Shown in pieces: positions 17,046 to 24,785 of a DNA stretch of 64,000 bases. Location: the NCBI RefSeq assembly GCF_002844375.1, contig NZ_CP024200.1:726001-790000 (forward strand), in the 5' to 3' direction. Positions within the stretch are counted from its first letter, which is position 1. The number at the start of each line of letters is the position of its first letter. Below the pieces are notes generated by a model that ran no database searches, was not told where the DNA came from, and was given only the letters and a program-made list of their open reading frames with translations. The stretch is from Thalassospira marina. GTDB lineage: Bacteria > Pseudomonadota > Alphaproteobacteria > Rhodospirillales > Thalassospiraceae. Made by a program: the position numbers and the translations under genes.

Positions 17046-18032
17046 ATGATGCTTACGTTCAAGAAAACAAAAACCATGCTTATGGCCGGGGCAACTGCGC
17101 TGTTTATGATGCACAGCGCCAATGCTGCCGAAATGACCCTGAAACTGGGGCACCTTGCCAACGAACAAAACTCCTGGCACAAAGCCGCCGTCAAATTTGG
17201 CGAAGAGCTGTCCAAACTGACCGATGGCCGCATCGACGTTCAGGTTTTCCCCAACGAAACGCTGGGTAAGGAAATCGACCTGATCAACGGCATGCAGCTT
17301 GGTTCGGTCGACATGACCATCACCGGCGAAAGCCTGCAGAACTGGGCGCCGATGGCAGCCCTTCTGGCAGTGCCCTATGCCTATTCCTCGCTTGAGGAAA
17401 TGGACGAAGTCGCCAGCGGGGACATTGGCAAAAAGATCGAAGAACAGATCATTGAACGTGCCCGCATCCGCCCGATTGCCTATTTCGCACGCGGCCCGCG
17501 TAACCTGACATCCAACCGCCCGATCAAAACGCCGGCAGACCTGAATGGCCTGAAACTGCGCGTGCCGAACGTCCCGCTGTTTGTTGATGTATGGAAAACG
17601 CTCGGTGCCCGTCCGACCCCGATGGCCTTCTCTGAAGTGTTTACATCCCTTCAGGCTGGCACCATCGATGCCCAGGAAAACCCGCTGGCGCTGATTGATT
17701 CCGCAAGCTTCAACGAAGTGCAGAAATACGTCAATAAAACCGAACATGTCCGTTCCTGGATTTACCTGACCATTTCCGAACTGACCTGGCAGAAACTGTC
17801 GGATGACGACAAGAAAGCCGTTATGGAAGCCGCAAGCCGCGCCCAGGAATATGAACGTGGCCTGTTCCTGGATGACGAACAGCGCCTGACGAAGGAATTG
17901 CAGGAAAAAGGCATGACCTTTGTTGATGTTGACCAGGCTGCCTTTGCCAAACAGGCAGAAGAAGCCGTTCTGAAAAACGTGTCTGACGACATTCGCCCGA
18001 TTGTCGAAGACCTGTTTGCCAAAAAGAAATAA
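17046..18032 (+). CDS. TRAP transporter solute-binding protein (DctP family)
   Basis: 328 residues with a signal peptide ending near MMHSANAAEM, then TLKLGHLANEQNSWHKAA, the DctP opening. The mid-protein GLKLRVPNVPLFVDVWKTLGARPTPMAF-type region (cut here) includes the conserved Arg that grips a carboxylate, followed by EVFTSLQAGTIDAQENPL. It is a periplasmic receptor delivering an organic acid, here probably a hexonate or hexuronate, to the DctQM membrane complex. GGGAGG precedes the ATG. Gene order is regulator-dctP-dctQ-dctM-dehydrogenase. Confidence 0.9.
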   Translation: MMLTFKKTKTMLMAGATALFMMHSANAAEMTLKLGHLANEQNSWHKAAVKFGEELSKLTDGRIDVQVFPNETLGKEIDLINGMQLGSVDMTITGESLQNWAPMAALLAVPYAYSSLEEMDEVASGDIGKKIEEQIIERARIRPIAYFARGPRNLTSNRPIKTPADLNGLKLRVPNVPLFVDVWKTLGARPTPMAFSEVFTSLQAGTIDAQENPLALIDSASFNEVQKYVNKTEHVRSWIYLTISELTWQKLSDDDKKAVMEAASRAQEYERGLFLDDEQRLTKELQEKGMTFVDVDQAAFAKQAEEAVLKNVSDDIRPIVEDLFAKKK

Positions 18033-18042
18033 GACCCTGAAA

Positions 18043-18067
18043 GCCCGGCTGCCCCAGGCGGCCGGGC
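18043..18067 (+). other. Intercistronic stem-loop between dctP and dctQ
   Basis: GCCCGGC (18043-18049) pairs with GCCGGGC (18061-18067) and the stem continues inward (GCC/GGC) to a 3-nt loop. With no T-tract it looks like an mRNA-stabilising hairpin that would keep the binding protein in excess over the membrane subunits. Confidence 0.55.
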
Positions 18068-18091
18068 CATTCCCGGTATAGGGGAGTTATC

Positions 18092-18601
18092 GTGATTGCC
18101 ACCCGTCTTTATGCCCTTTTGATCGCGCTTTGCCGCATCATGACCGGCGTTGCCTTTGGCCTGTTATTTGCGACCGTTCTGGTCCAGGTCTTTGCCCGCA
18201 CATTCCTGCCTGATTCCCCCGTCTGGACCGAAGAACTGACCCGTCAGTGCCTGCTTTATATGGCAGCGTTCGGCGTTGGTCTGTCATACCGCAACGGGGA
18301 ACTGGTCAATGTGGAACTGGTCACCGATATTCTGCCAGCACCGATCCAGAAAACGCTGCTGTTTTTATCGGCCATCTTCACCACGGTTTTTGCCGGGCTT
18401 CTGATTATGCCGGCATGGCAGTTTGTTTCGATCGGGAAATGGCAAACATCCCCTGCGCTGGGTGTTCGCATGGATCTGGTCCATGCTTCCGTTTTTGTTT
18501 TACTGACTCTTTTGTCACTTTTTGCCCTGCTGCGCGTTGTTCGCATGCTTGCAGGCGCATCTGATGGCAAACCCGAAGGCCAGTCCGGAGAATTGCCATG
18601 A
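18092..18601 (+). CDS. TRAP transporter small permease (DctQ family)
   Basis: 169 residues with four predicted membrane segments and the DctQ signature VFARTFLPDSPVWTEELTRQCLLYMAAFG (cut here into its ARTF and WTEELTR motifs). It bridges the DctP receptor to the DctM channel in the inner membrane. The start is GTG at 18092 with GGGGAG upstream. Its stop overlaps the dctM start by 4 bp (ATGA), so the two are translationally coupled. Confidence 0.9.
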   Translation: MIATRLYALLIALCRIMTGVAFGLLFATVLVQVFARTFLPDSPVWTEELTRQCLLYMAAFGVGLSYRNGELVNVELVTDILPAPIQKTLLFLSAIFTTVFAGLLIMPAWQFVSIGKWQTSPALGVRMDLVHASVFVLLTLLSLFALLRVVRMLAGASDGKPEGQSGELP

Positions 18602-19872
18602 GCCTTGCTGTCCTGCTGGGTGTTTTCATAATTGGCCTGATCATTGGCCTGCCCGTTGCCGTCACCCTTGGTCTGTCATCAATGGCGTATCTGCTGATGC
18701 AGGGCATGCCGCTGGTGATTATTCCGCAAAAAATGTTTGCCGGTATGGATGTGTTTGTCCTGCTGTGCATTCCCGGCTTTATTCTGGCCGGTAATTTGAT
18801 GAATGGCGGCGGCATTACCCCGCGCATCGTGCGTTTTGCCAATGCCATGGTCGGCTGGATGCGTGGCGGACTGGGCCTGACCAACGTTGCCGGTTCCATG
18901 CTGTTTGGCGGTATTTCCGGCACGGCCGTTGCCGATGCAGCCTCCATCGGGGGCATGATGATCCCGGGTATGAAACGCGCTGGTTATTCCGGCCCGTTTG
19001 CCGCGGCTGTGACGGCTGCGTCCTCGACGGTTGGTCCGATTATTCCGCCTTCCATGCCGATGATTATTGTTGGCGCACTTTCGGGTATTTCGGTTGGCAA
19101 AATGTTCATCGCCGGTGCCCTTCCGGGCATGTTGATGGGCCTTGCGATGATGGTGACCACCTATATCCTGGCGGTTAAAAACAACTTCCCGCATCAGCCC
19201 TGGCAGGGTTTTGGCGAACTGGGCAAATCGTTCCTTGGCGCGTTTTGGGCGCTTGCCATGACCGCCCTTATCATTGGCGGGCTGCTTAGCGGTGTTGCAA
19301 CACCGACCGAAACCGCCGTGATTGCCAGCCTTTATGCCTTTGTCGTTGGTGCCTTTGTGTACCGTGACCTGCCGCTTCGTGCCGTTCCCGGCATTTTGAT
19401 CGATAGTGCGGTTACCGCTGCGGCCATTCTGGCACTGGTCGGTTTTGCCAATGTCTTTGGCTGGATCCTGGTTTCCGAACGCATCCCGACCATGATTTCC
19501 GATGCCGTTTTGGCACTGACCGATAACAAATATATCGTCATCCTGCTGATCAATCTGGTGTTGCTGGTGGTTGGCATGTTCATGGAAACCATTGCCGCCC
19601 TGATCATTCTGTTCGTGCCGCTGTTAACGCTAGCGCAAAATGTCGGCATTGATCCGATCCATTTTGCCGTGTTTGCCGTTTTGAACCTGATGATCGGCCT
19701 GACGACACCGCCAGTCGGCATCTGCATGTTTATTTGCGCCAATATCGCCAAGTCGCCGCTCGGCCCTGTGATACGGGCACTTGTGCCCTATCTGGTCACC
19801 AACATCATCATTCTGTTTCTGGTGTCCTATGTGCCGTTCTTCTCGACCTGGCTGCCGTCCCTGATGGAGTAA
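18598..19872 (+). CDS. TRAP transporter large permease (DctM family)
   Basis: 424 residues, about 12 membrane segments. DctM landmarks: GSMLFGGISGTAVADAASIG, IIPPSMPMIIVGALSGISVG (cut), TPTETAVIASLYAF and the C-terminal LTTPPVGICMFI. It is the ion-coupled channel subunit. It begins on the ATGA overlap with dctQ and is followed seven bases later by the dehydrogenase gene, which fixes the latter as part of the same transcript. Confidence 0.92.
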   Translation: MSLAVLLGVFIIGLIIGLPVAVTLGLSSMAYLLMQGMPLVIIPQKMFAGMDVFVLLCIPGFILAGNLMNGGGITPRIVRFANAMVGWMRGGLGLTNVAGSMLFGGISGTAVADAASIGGMMIPGMKRAGYSGPFAAAVTAASSTVGPIIPPSMPMIIVGALSGISVGKMFIAGALPGMLMGLAMMVTTYILAVKNNFPHQPWQGFGELGKSFLGAFWALAMTALIIGGLLSGVATPTETAVIASLYAFVVGAFVYRDLPLRAVPGILIDSAVTAAAILALVGFANVFGWILVSERIPTMISDAVLALTDNKYIVILLINLVLLVVGMFMETIAALIILFVPLLTLAQNVGIDPIHFAVFAVLNLMIGLTTPPVGICMFICANIAKSPLGPVIRALVPYLVTNIIILFLVSYVPFFSTWLPSLME

Positions 19873-19879
19873 TCAAAAT

Positions 19880-20923
19880 ATGGAAACCCGTGTTTGCCGT
19901 TTATACGGACAACAGGATGTGCGTATCGAAACCGATCACGTTGAACCCCTTGCATCCGGGCAGGTAACTGTCCGTATCGGGGCTGGCGGGATTTGCGGTT
20001 CGGATATTCACTATTTTTACGAAGGCGGGATTGGCCAGATCCGCGTGCGCGAACCCATTATTCTGGGCCATGAAGTTGCCGGAACTGTCATTGCTGCATC
20101 TGACGATGTTCACAATGTTAGTATTGGGCAAAAGGTGGCCCTCAACCCCAGCCACCCGTGCGGAAAATGCGAATATTGCAAAAAGGATTTGCAGCAGCAT
20201 TGCCTTGATATGCGGTTCTTTGGTTCGGCCATTCGCCTGCCGCATGTTCAGGGGGCATTTCGCGATGTGATCACGGTTAATGCCGCGCAATGTGTGCCGG
20301 TTTCGGATAAAACCAGCCTGGCGCAAGCCGCCTGCGCCGAACCGCTGGCCGTGTGCCTGCATGCCGTTAATCGCGCGGGCGACCTTTCAGGCAAGCGCGT
20401 GCTGGTTACGGGTGCTGGGCCGATTGGTGCCTTGTGTGTTGCGGCGGCCAAACAGGCCGGTGCTAGCGAAATCATTGTCACCGACCTTCAGGATTATGCC
20501 CTTGATGTCGCCCTGCAAATGGGCGCCGATAAGGCCGTTAACATCGCACGAAACGCTGCCGACCTTGCCAAATACGAAGAAGGCAAAGGCCAGATCGATG
20601 TTTGTTTTGAATGCTCGGCTGCCGCGCCTGCCATTGGATCGGCGATTAAAATGCTGCGCCCGCAGGGTATTCTGGTTCAGGTGGGTGTTGCTGGCGACAT
20701 TCCGGTTTCCTTCAACCCCGTTGTTGCCAAGGAATTGATGATTGTTGGCACGCACCGTTTCCATGCCGAATACGCCCAGGCGGTTCAGGCCATTGACAGC
20801 GGCAAAATCGACGTCAAACCGATCATCACCACCAGCTTTGAACTTGATGATGCCGTCGCCGCCTTTGACATGGCGCGCGACCGCAGCAAGGCCGTAAAGG
20901 TGCATTTCGCCTTTGCCAGCTAA
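19880..20923 (+). CDS. Zinc-dependent L-idonate / L-gulonate 5-dehydrogenase
   Basis: 347 residues, zinc MDR. Catalytic zinc ligands are Cys39 (GGICGSDIHYFYEGG) and His64-Glu65 (LGHEVAG); the structural zinc site has four cysteines (about 94, 97, 100 and 108). GAGPIG is the NAD(P) motif. The CGSDIHYFYEGGIG stretch is what I associate with L-idonate 5-dehydrogenase. Because it ends a TRAP operon facing uxuAB, it may make D-fructuronate from L-gulonate (feeding UxuB), or 5-keto-gluconate from L-idonate. Both reactions are known for this subfamily; which applies is inference. It is the last gene before a terminator. Confidence 0.85.
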   Translation: METRVCRLYGQQDVRIETDHVEPLASGQVTVRIGAGGICGSDIHYFYEGGIGQIRVREPIILGHEVAGTVIAASDDVHNVSIGQKVALNPSHPCGKCEYCKKDLQQHCLDMRFFGSAIRLPHVQGAFRDVITVNAAQCVPVSDKTSLAQAACAEPLAVCLHAVNRAGDLSGKRVLVTGAGPIGALCVAAAKQAGASEIIVTDLQDYALDVALQMGADKAVNIARNAADLAKYEEGKGQIDVCFECSAAAPAIGSAIKMLRPQGILVQVGVAGDIPVSFNPVVAKELMIVGTHRFHAEYAQAVQAIDSGKIDVKPIITTSFELDDAVAAFDMARDRSKAVKVHFAFAS

Positions 20924-20947
20924 GCACAGCCAGATCAACCAATCAGG

Positions 20948-20978
20948 CGGGGGTGCATTCTGTGCATCCCCGTTTTTG
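20948..20978 (+). terminator. Rho-independent terminator of the uxu-TRAP-dehydrogenase operon
   Basis: CGGGG and CCCCG arms, extended by TGCA/TGCA, with a short loop (20948-20972), followed by TTTTT. Confidence 0.85.
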
Positions 20979-21069
20979 TTTTGGGCCTTCCCTGCGCCTA
21001 CTCTGCTGGACCGCCTTGCAATTAACGCTATAATTTCACGCCTTAACGGCACAAAAGGCAGATACCAGC

Positions 21070-21834
21070 ATGAAAATAGCGATCATTGCCGACATTCACG
21101 GAAATGCCCTGGCGCTTGAGGCCGTTCTGGCCGATTTGAAACAACGCGGTGGCACTGACCAGATTGTAAATTTGGGCGATTGCATTTCCGGGCCACTTTG
21201 GCCGCGCCAAACCATGGAATTGTTACGTAAGCTTGATGCCATCACCGTGCGCGGCAATCATGACAGGCAGGTGGCCACCCTGCCCGTTGAAACCATGATC
21301 GCATCTGACCGCTATGCCACCAGCCAGATTACACAACAGGACCGCGAATGGCTGGGCGCGCTGCCGCAATCCATCGTGATCGCACCGGGCATCTTTGCCT
21401 GCCACGCCACCCCTGATGATGATGCCACCTATTTGCTGGATCGTATTAAGAATGGCGGGCTGGTCCGCGATGCTGAAACCGCCATTTCCGCCCGGCTGGG
21501 CAATGGCGCGGGGAATTGTAAAATTGTGCTGGTCGGCCACAGCCACCGGCCCGATATCGTGCACACGCGAAACGGCATCACGATTATCAATCCCGGTTCG
21601 GTCGGTTGCCCGGCCTATGACGATGATGAACCCGCCCATGTTTCCGAAAGCGGATCACCCCACGCCCGATATGCCCTTTTGACCATCGATGAAAACCAAC
21701 CCGCCGCCCTGCCCGATATTGAGCTGTTGGCCGTGGCATATGACCACGAAAAAGCCGCCCAAAGGGCCGATGAAAATGGCAGGCCTGATTGGGCCTATGC
21801 CATTCGCACCGGGTTTTCAAAACAGTCCCTGTAA
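21070..21834 (+). CDS. Calcineurin-like metallophosphoesterase
   Basis: 254 residues. The dimetal phosphoesterase motifs run in order: ADIHGN, LGDCISG, RGNHDRQ, then VGHSHRP and INPGSVG, the set found in YfcE/MJ0936-like cytoplasmic phosphodiesterases. The substrate is unknown. The ATG at 21070 lacks an obvious ribosome site (cagataccagc). It stands alone, convergent with the peroxiredoxin gene 36 bp downstream. Confidence 0.88.
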   Translation: MKIAIIADIHGNALALEAVLADLKQRGGTDQIVNLGDCISGPLWPRQTMELLRKLDAITVRGNHDRQVATLPVETMIASDRYATSQITQQDREWLGALPQSIVIAPGIFACHATPDDDATYLLDRIKNGGLVRDAETAISARLGNGAGNCKIVLVGHSHRPDIVHTRNGITIINPGSVGCPAYDDDEPAHVSESGSPHARYALLTIDENQPAALPDIELLAVAYDHEKAAQRADENGRPDWAYAIRTGFSKQSL

Positions 21835-21870
21835 CCAGGCCTGGTATTTGCCATTGCAGCTTATAACCGC

Positions 21871-22449
21871 TTAGTCCCCGGATTGATCCAGCCAGGTCAA
21901 AACATCCTCGGCATGGCCGGCGGGGTTTTCGATGGGGTAAAACACATGGCGTATCACCCCATCACGGATGGCCAGGGTTAAACGGCGCGTCAGGACCATG
22001 CCTTCGACAGTAAATACCGGCAATTTCAGGGCCGTAACCAGCGCCAGATCAGCATCGCTTAATACCGGAAAGGGCAAATGCAGGCGCGCAACCATTTCCT
22101 GCTGATAGGTGGTTGATTGCGTGCTCAAGCCCACAACATCAGCACCCTTTTGCTGCAATTCGCGGTAATGATCGCGAAAGGCGCAGCTTTGCGGCGTGCA
22201 TCCCCGCGCACCGGGAATAACATCCCAATCTGTCGGGGACGGGCTATCGGGCGCGCTGGTACGCGGGTAACAATAAACAATCAGCCAGCCATCACGCCGG
22301 GCCGCAAAATCAAACAGCGTGCCATCAGTTGCAGGCAGGGTTATGGCGGGCAAAGCCGCGTTTAAAAGATGCGCGCAATCATCGGCATGCAGGGCACCTG
22401 GTGCCTTTGTTTGGGCTGAAATATCGGGGCTGGTCATTGTTATTGGCAT
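21871..22449 (-). CDS. Peroxiredoxin (AhpC/TSA, PrxQ-like) with an insertion before the active site
   Basis: 192 residues. The peroxidatic region reads IPGARGCTPQSCAFRDHY, giving the Cys-x4-Cys arrangement of PrxQ/BCP enzymes, which reduce hydroperoxides with thioredoxin-type donors. Unlike BCP, where YPKD leads directly into PGCT, about 16 residues (SAPDSPSPTDWDV region) separate YPRT from the cysteine; I believe this insertion defines a known alphaproteobacterial subgroup. Start: ATG at 22449 or the in-frame ATG at 22437; neither has a strong ribosome site. Convergent with the phosphoesterase gene, no operon partner. Confidence 0.85.
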   Translation of the reverse strand: MPITMTSPDISAQTKAPGALHADDCAHLLNAALPAITLPATDGTLFDFAARRDGWLIVYCYPRTSAPDSPSPTDWDVIPGARGCTPQSCAFRDHYRELQQKGADVVGLSTQSTTYQQEMVARLHLPFPVLSDADLALVTALKLPVFTVEGMVLTRRLTLAIRDGVIRHVFYPIENPAGHAEDVLTWLDQSGD

Positions 22450-22716
22450 CCATATGCAAAAGGTGGGACCGGGTAAAAACCCGATAATTCTTTGTGGCGA
22501 TAAAACAGCCCAGCTTGCAACCGAAAACCGGCTAAATCCCGCCCGCTACGTATAAATTGCAAATATCCCGGCTGGCATTGGCCAAGAGGCCGGTCAAAAG
22601 ACCCGCCAAAATAAAACTAAAGATAGCTGCTGAAAGCCAAAAGGATTTAGGATCACATCAATCATCCGGGCACTGCCAGAAAGGCAGGCCAAAACAATAA
22701 TGATCAGGAGGGAACA

Positions 22717-23877
22717 ATGACCCACACCCCATTCGGGTTCAGCACCGTTGCGGATATTTTTGTGCAATGGGCCGGGTCACAATCGCTGGGAGATTTGTTA
22801 TCGGCACGGTTTCAAACCCGCCGGGCATTGCTGGTAACAGATCGCGGGCTGATTGATGCCGGGTTGATCAAACCGGTTGAAAAATCCCTGCGTGCTGCCA
22901 GGTTTGATGTCACAATTTTTGATCAGGTCGTGGCCGACCCGCCTGAAGCCATTGTGACGGGCTGTGCCGATATGGCCAAATCCCGCGATATTGACATGGT
23001 CATTGGCCTTGGGGGTGGTTCATCACTGGACATCGCCAAATTGGTCGCCATTCTGATTGCCAATGACCAGCCCCTTTCAGACATGTATGGCATTGGCAAT
23101 GTGAAGGGCAAACGCGCTGATCTGGTGCTGGTGCCCACCACGGCTGGCACCGGGTCCGAGGTGACCAATATTTCCATCATCACCACGGGTGAAACCACCA
23201 AAATGGGGGTTGTCGCCCCGCAGCTTTATGCTGATTTTGTGCTGCTTGATGCGGAACTGACAATTGGCCTGCCCAAAATCCACACTGCGGCCACCGGCAT
23301 TGATGCCATGGTCCACGCGATCGAGGCCTATACATCAAAATTCCGGAAAAACCCGCTATCCGATGCCCTGGCACGGGAGGCCTTGCGCCTGCTGGGCACC
23401 AACCTGATTGCCGCCTGCGAGGACGGTACAAACCGCGAAGCCCGCGAAAACATGCTGCTGGGTGCCATGCTGGCAGGCCAGGCCTTTGCCAATTCGCCCG
23501 TTGCGGCGGTGCATGCGCTGGCCTATCCACTCGGCGGGCATTATCACCTGCCGCACGGGCTGACCAATGCGTTGATGTTAGGCCCGGTTTTGCGCTTTAA
23601 CGCCAGTGTTGCCGCCCCGCATTACGCCGAATTGGCCGATGTTTTAAACGTTCCGGGCACGGGTGATGTTCAGGCACGCGCCAGTGCCTTTGTCGCCCAT
23701 ATGGAAGACCTGATGAATCAAAGCGGCGCACCCCGGCGCCTGCGCGATGTCAATGTCACCGATAACAGCCTGTCCATGCTGGCGCGCGATGCCATGAAAC
23801 AAAGCCGCCTTCTGGTCAATAACCCGGTTGACGTAACCGAAGAAGACGCCCTGGCACTTTATCGCGAAGCATTTTAA
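22717..23877 (+). CDS. Iron-containing alcohol dehydrogenase
   Basis: 386 residues, group III Fe-ADH. The NAD(P) site GLGGGSSLD and PTTAGTGSEVT are present. The metal ligands come from GIDAMVHAIEAY (Asp, His) and from HALAYPLGGHYHLPHG (His, His). GGAGG precedes the ATG. Members reduce or oxidise short alcohols, lactaldehyde or maleylacetate. It converges on eutBC, whose product is acetaldehyde, so acetaldehyde reduction is a plausible but unproven role. A long hairpin lies between the convergent ends. Confidence 0.9.
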   Translation: MTHTPFGFSTVADIFVQWAGSQSLGDLLSARFQTRRALLVTDRGLIDAGLIKPVEKSLRAARFDVTIFDQVVADPPEAIVTGCADMAKSRDIDMVIGLGGGSSLDIAKLVAILIANDQPLSDMYGIGNVKGKRADLVLVPTTAGTGSEVTNISIITTGETTKMGVVAPQLYADFVLLDAELTIGLPKIHTAATGIDAMVHAIEAYTSKFRKNPLSDALAREALRLLGTNLIAACEDGTNREARENMLLGAMLAGQAFANSPVAAVHALAYPLGGHYHLPHGLTNALMLGPVLRFNASVAAPHYAELADVLNVPGTGDVQARASAFVAHMEDLMNQSGAPRRLRDVNVTDNSLSMLARDAMKQSRLLVNNPVDVTEEDALALYREAF

Positions 23878-23889
23878 AGGGCAGAAACA

Positions 23890-23933
23890 ACATCGCCGCC
23901 AAAAGGGCCGTTCGCCCCTGCAAGCGGCGATGT
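23890..23933. terminator. Long stem-loop between the Fe-ADH gene and eutC
   Basis: Perfect 10-bp arms ACATCGCCGC (23890-23899) and GCGGCGATGT (23924-23933), with a smaller hairpin in the loop. T-rich sequence follows on the minus strand (TTGTTTCTG), so it probably ends eutC transcription and may act both ways. Confidence 0.65.
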
Positions 23934-23963
23934 AATCATTTAATTTATGGCGATATGGTCGGG

Positions 23964-24785
23964 TTATTCCGGCAAAGCCGGTGAAGGTGCCTCAACCAGA
24001 TGCAGGGCAGAATAATTGTCTTTCAGGTGCACGCCTGAAAGGCCGTTTTTGCGTGCTTCTGCCATCAGATAAACCAGCTTTCGCGCCGCTTCCCCCAACG
24101 GGAAGCCTGCCGGGCGGATATTGGAAATACAGTTGCGCTGTGCATTGCTGCATCCGGGTTTTGGCGCCCAGGTCAAATAGGCACCCAATGAATCTGCACT
24201 TGAAAGCCCCGGCCGTTCACCAATCAGAATGATGCTGATTTTTGCCTGCAAACGGCGGGCAATTTCATCACCCAGTGCCACGCGCGCCTGGCTTGCAATC
24301 ACCACCGGGCCAATTTTCCAGCTTTCATCAAGCAACCCCAGCGATTGACGCAACATTTCCGCCCCGTTTTCATGAACCGCACGGGCAGATAACCCGTCAG
24401 CCAGAATGAAAACCACATCATAGTCACCTGCTGCTAAGCCTTCTGTGGCCGCATTGCCCTGCACAGATAACAACCGTGCCTTGCTGTCTTCATCGAGCGT
24501 CCGGCCATAATCGGGCCGTTGCAAATATTCCGCCCGGTTGGCCGCACGCGATTGCACCGGCACAACCGGCAGGCCCAAACCGGCAATATCACGGGCCAGG
24601 TTTTCACCCTCAAACGGCATATGGACGGAATCACGCGCACGCGCATGCGCCATTTGAAATTCCAGTAACTGGCTTGTTGGCAGGCCATCGCCGACACGGC
24701 CAAGGCCAATGCGCGCACTGGTATGCACACGCAGGCGCGACCATGGGTCCAACCGTGGAATATGGGTGTTATCGGAAACTGTCAT
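23964..24785 (-). CDS. eutC: Ethanolamine ammonia-lyase small subunit
   Basis: 273 residues from MTVSDNTHIPRLDPW. Family motifs: HTSARIGLGRVGDGLPT, FQMAHARARDSVH, ADGLSAR, GERPGLSS and ISNIRPAG. With EutB it forms the adenosylcobalamin-dependent enzyme that splits ethanolamine into acetaldehyde and ammonia. The ATG at 24785 overlaps the eutB stop by one base (TAATG), the classical coupled arrangement; the six extra N-terminal codons are rejected for this reason. Confidence 0.93.
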   Translation of the reverse strand: MTVSDNTHIPRLDPWSRLRVHTSARIGLGRVGDGLPTSQLLEFQMAHARARDSVHMPFEGENLARDIAGLGLPVVPVQSRAANRAEYLQRPDYGRTLDEDSKARLLSVQGNAATEGLAAGDYDVVFILADGLSARAVHENGAEMLRQSLGLLDESWKIGPVVIASQARVALGDEIARRLQAKISIILIGERPGLSSADSLGAYLTWAPKPGCSNAQRNCISNIRPAGFPLGEAARKLVYLMAEARKNGLSGVHLKDNYSALHLVEAPSPALPE

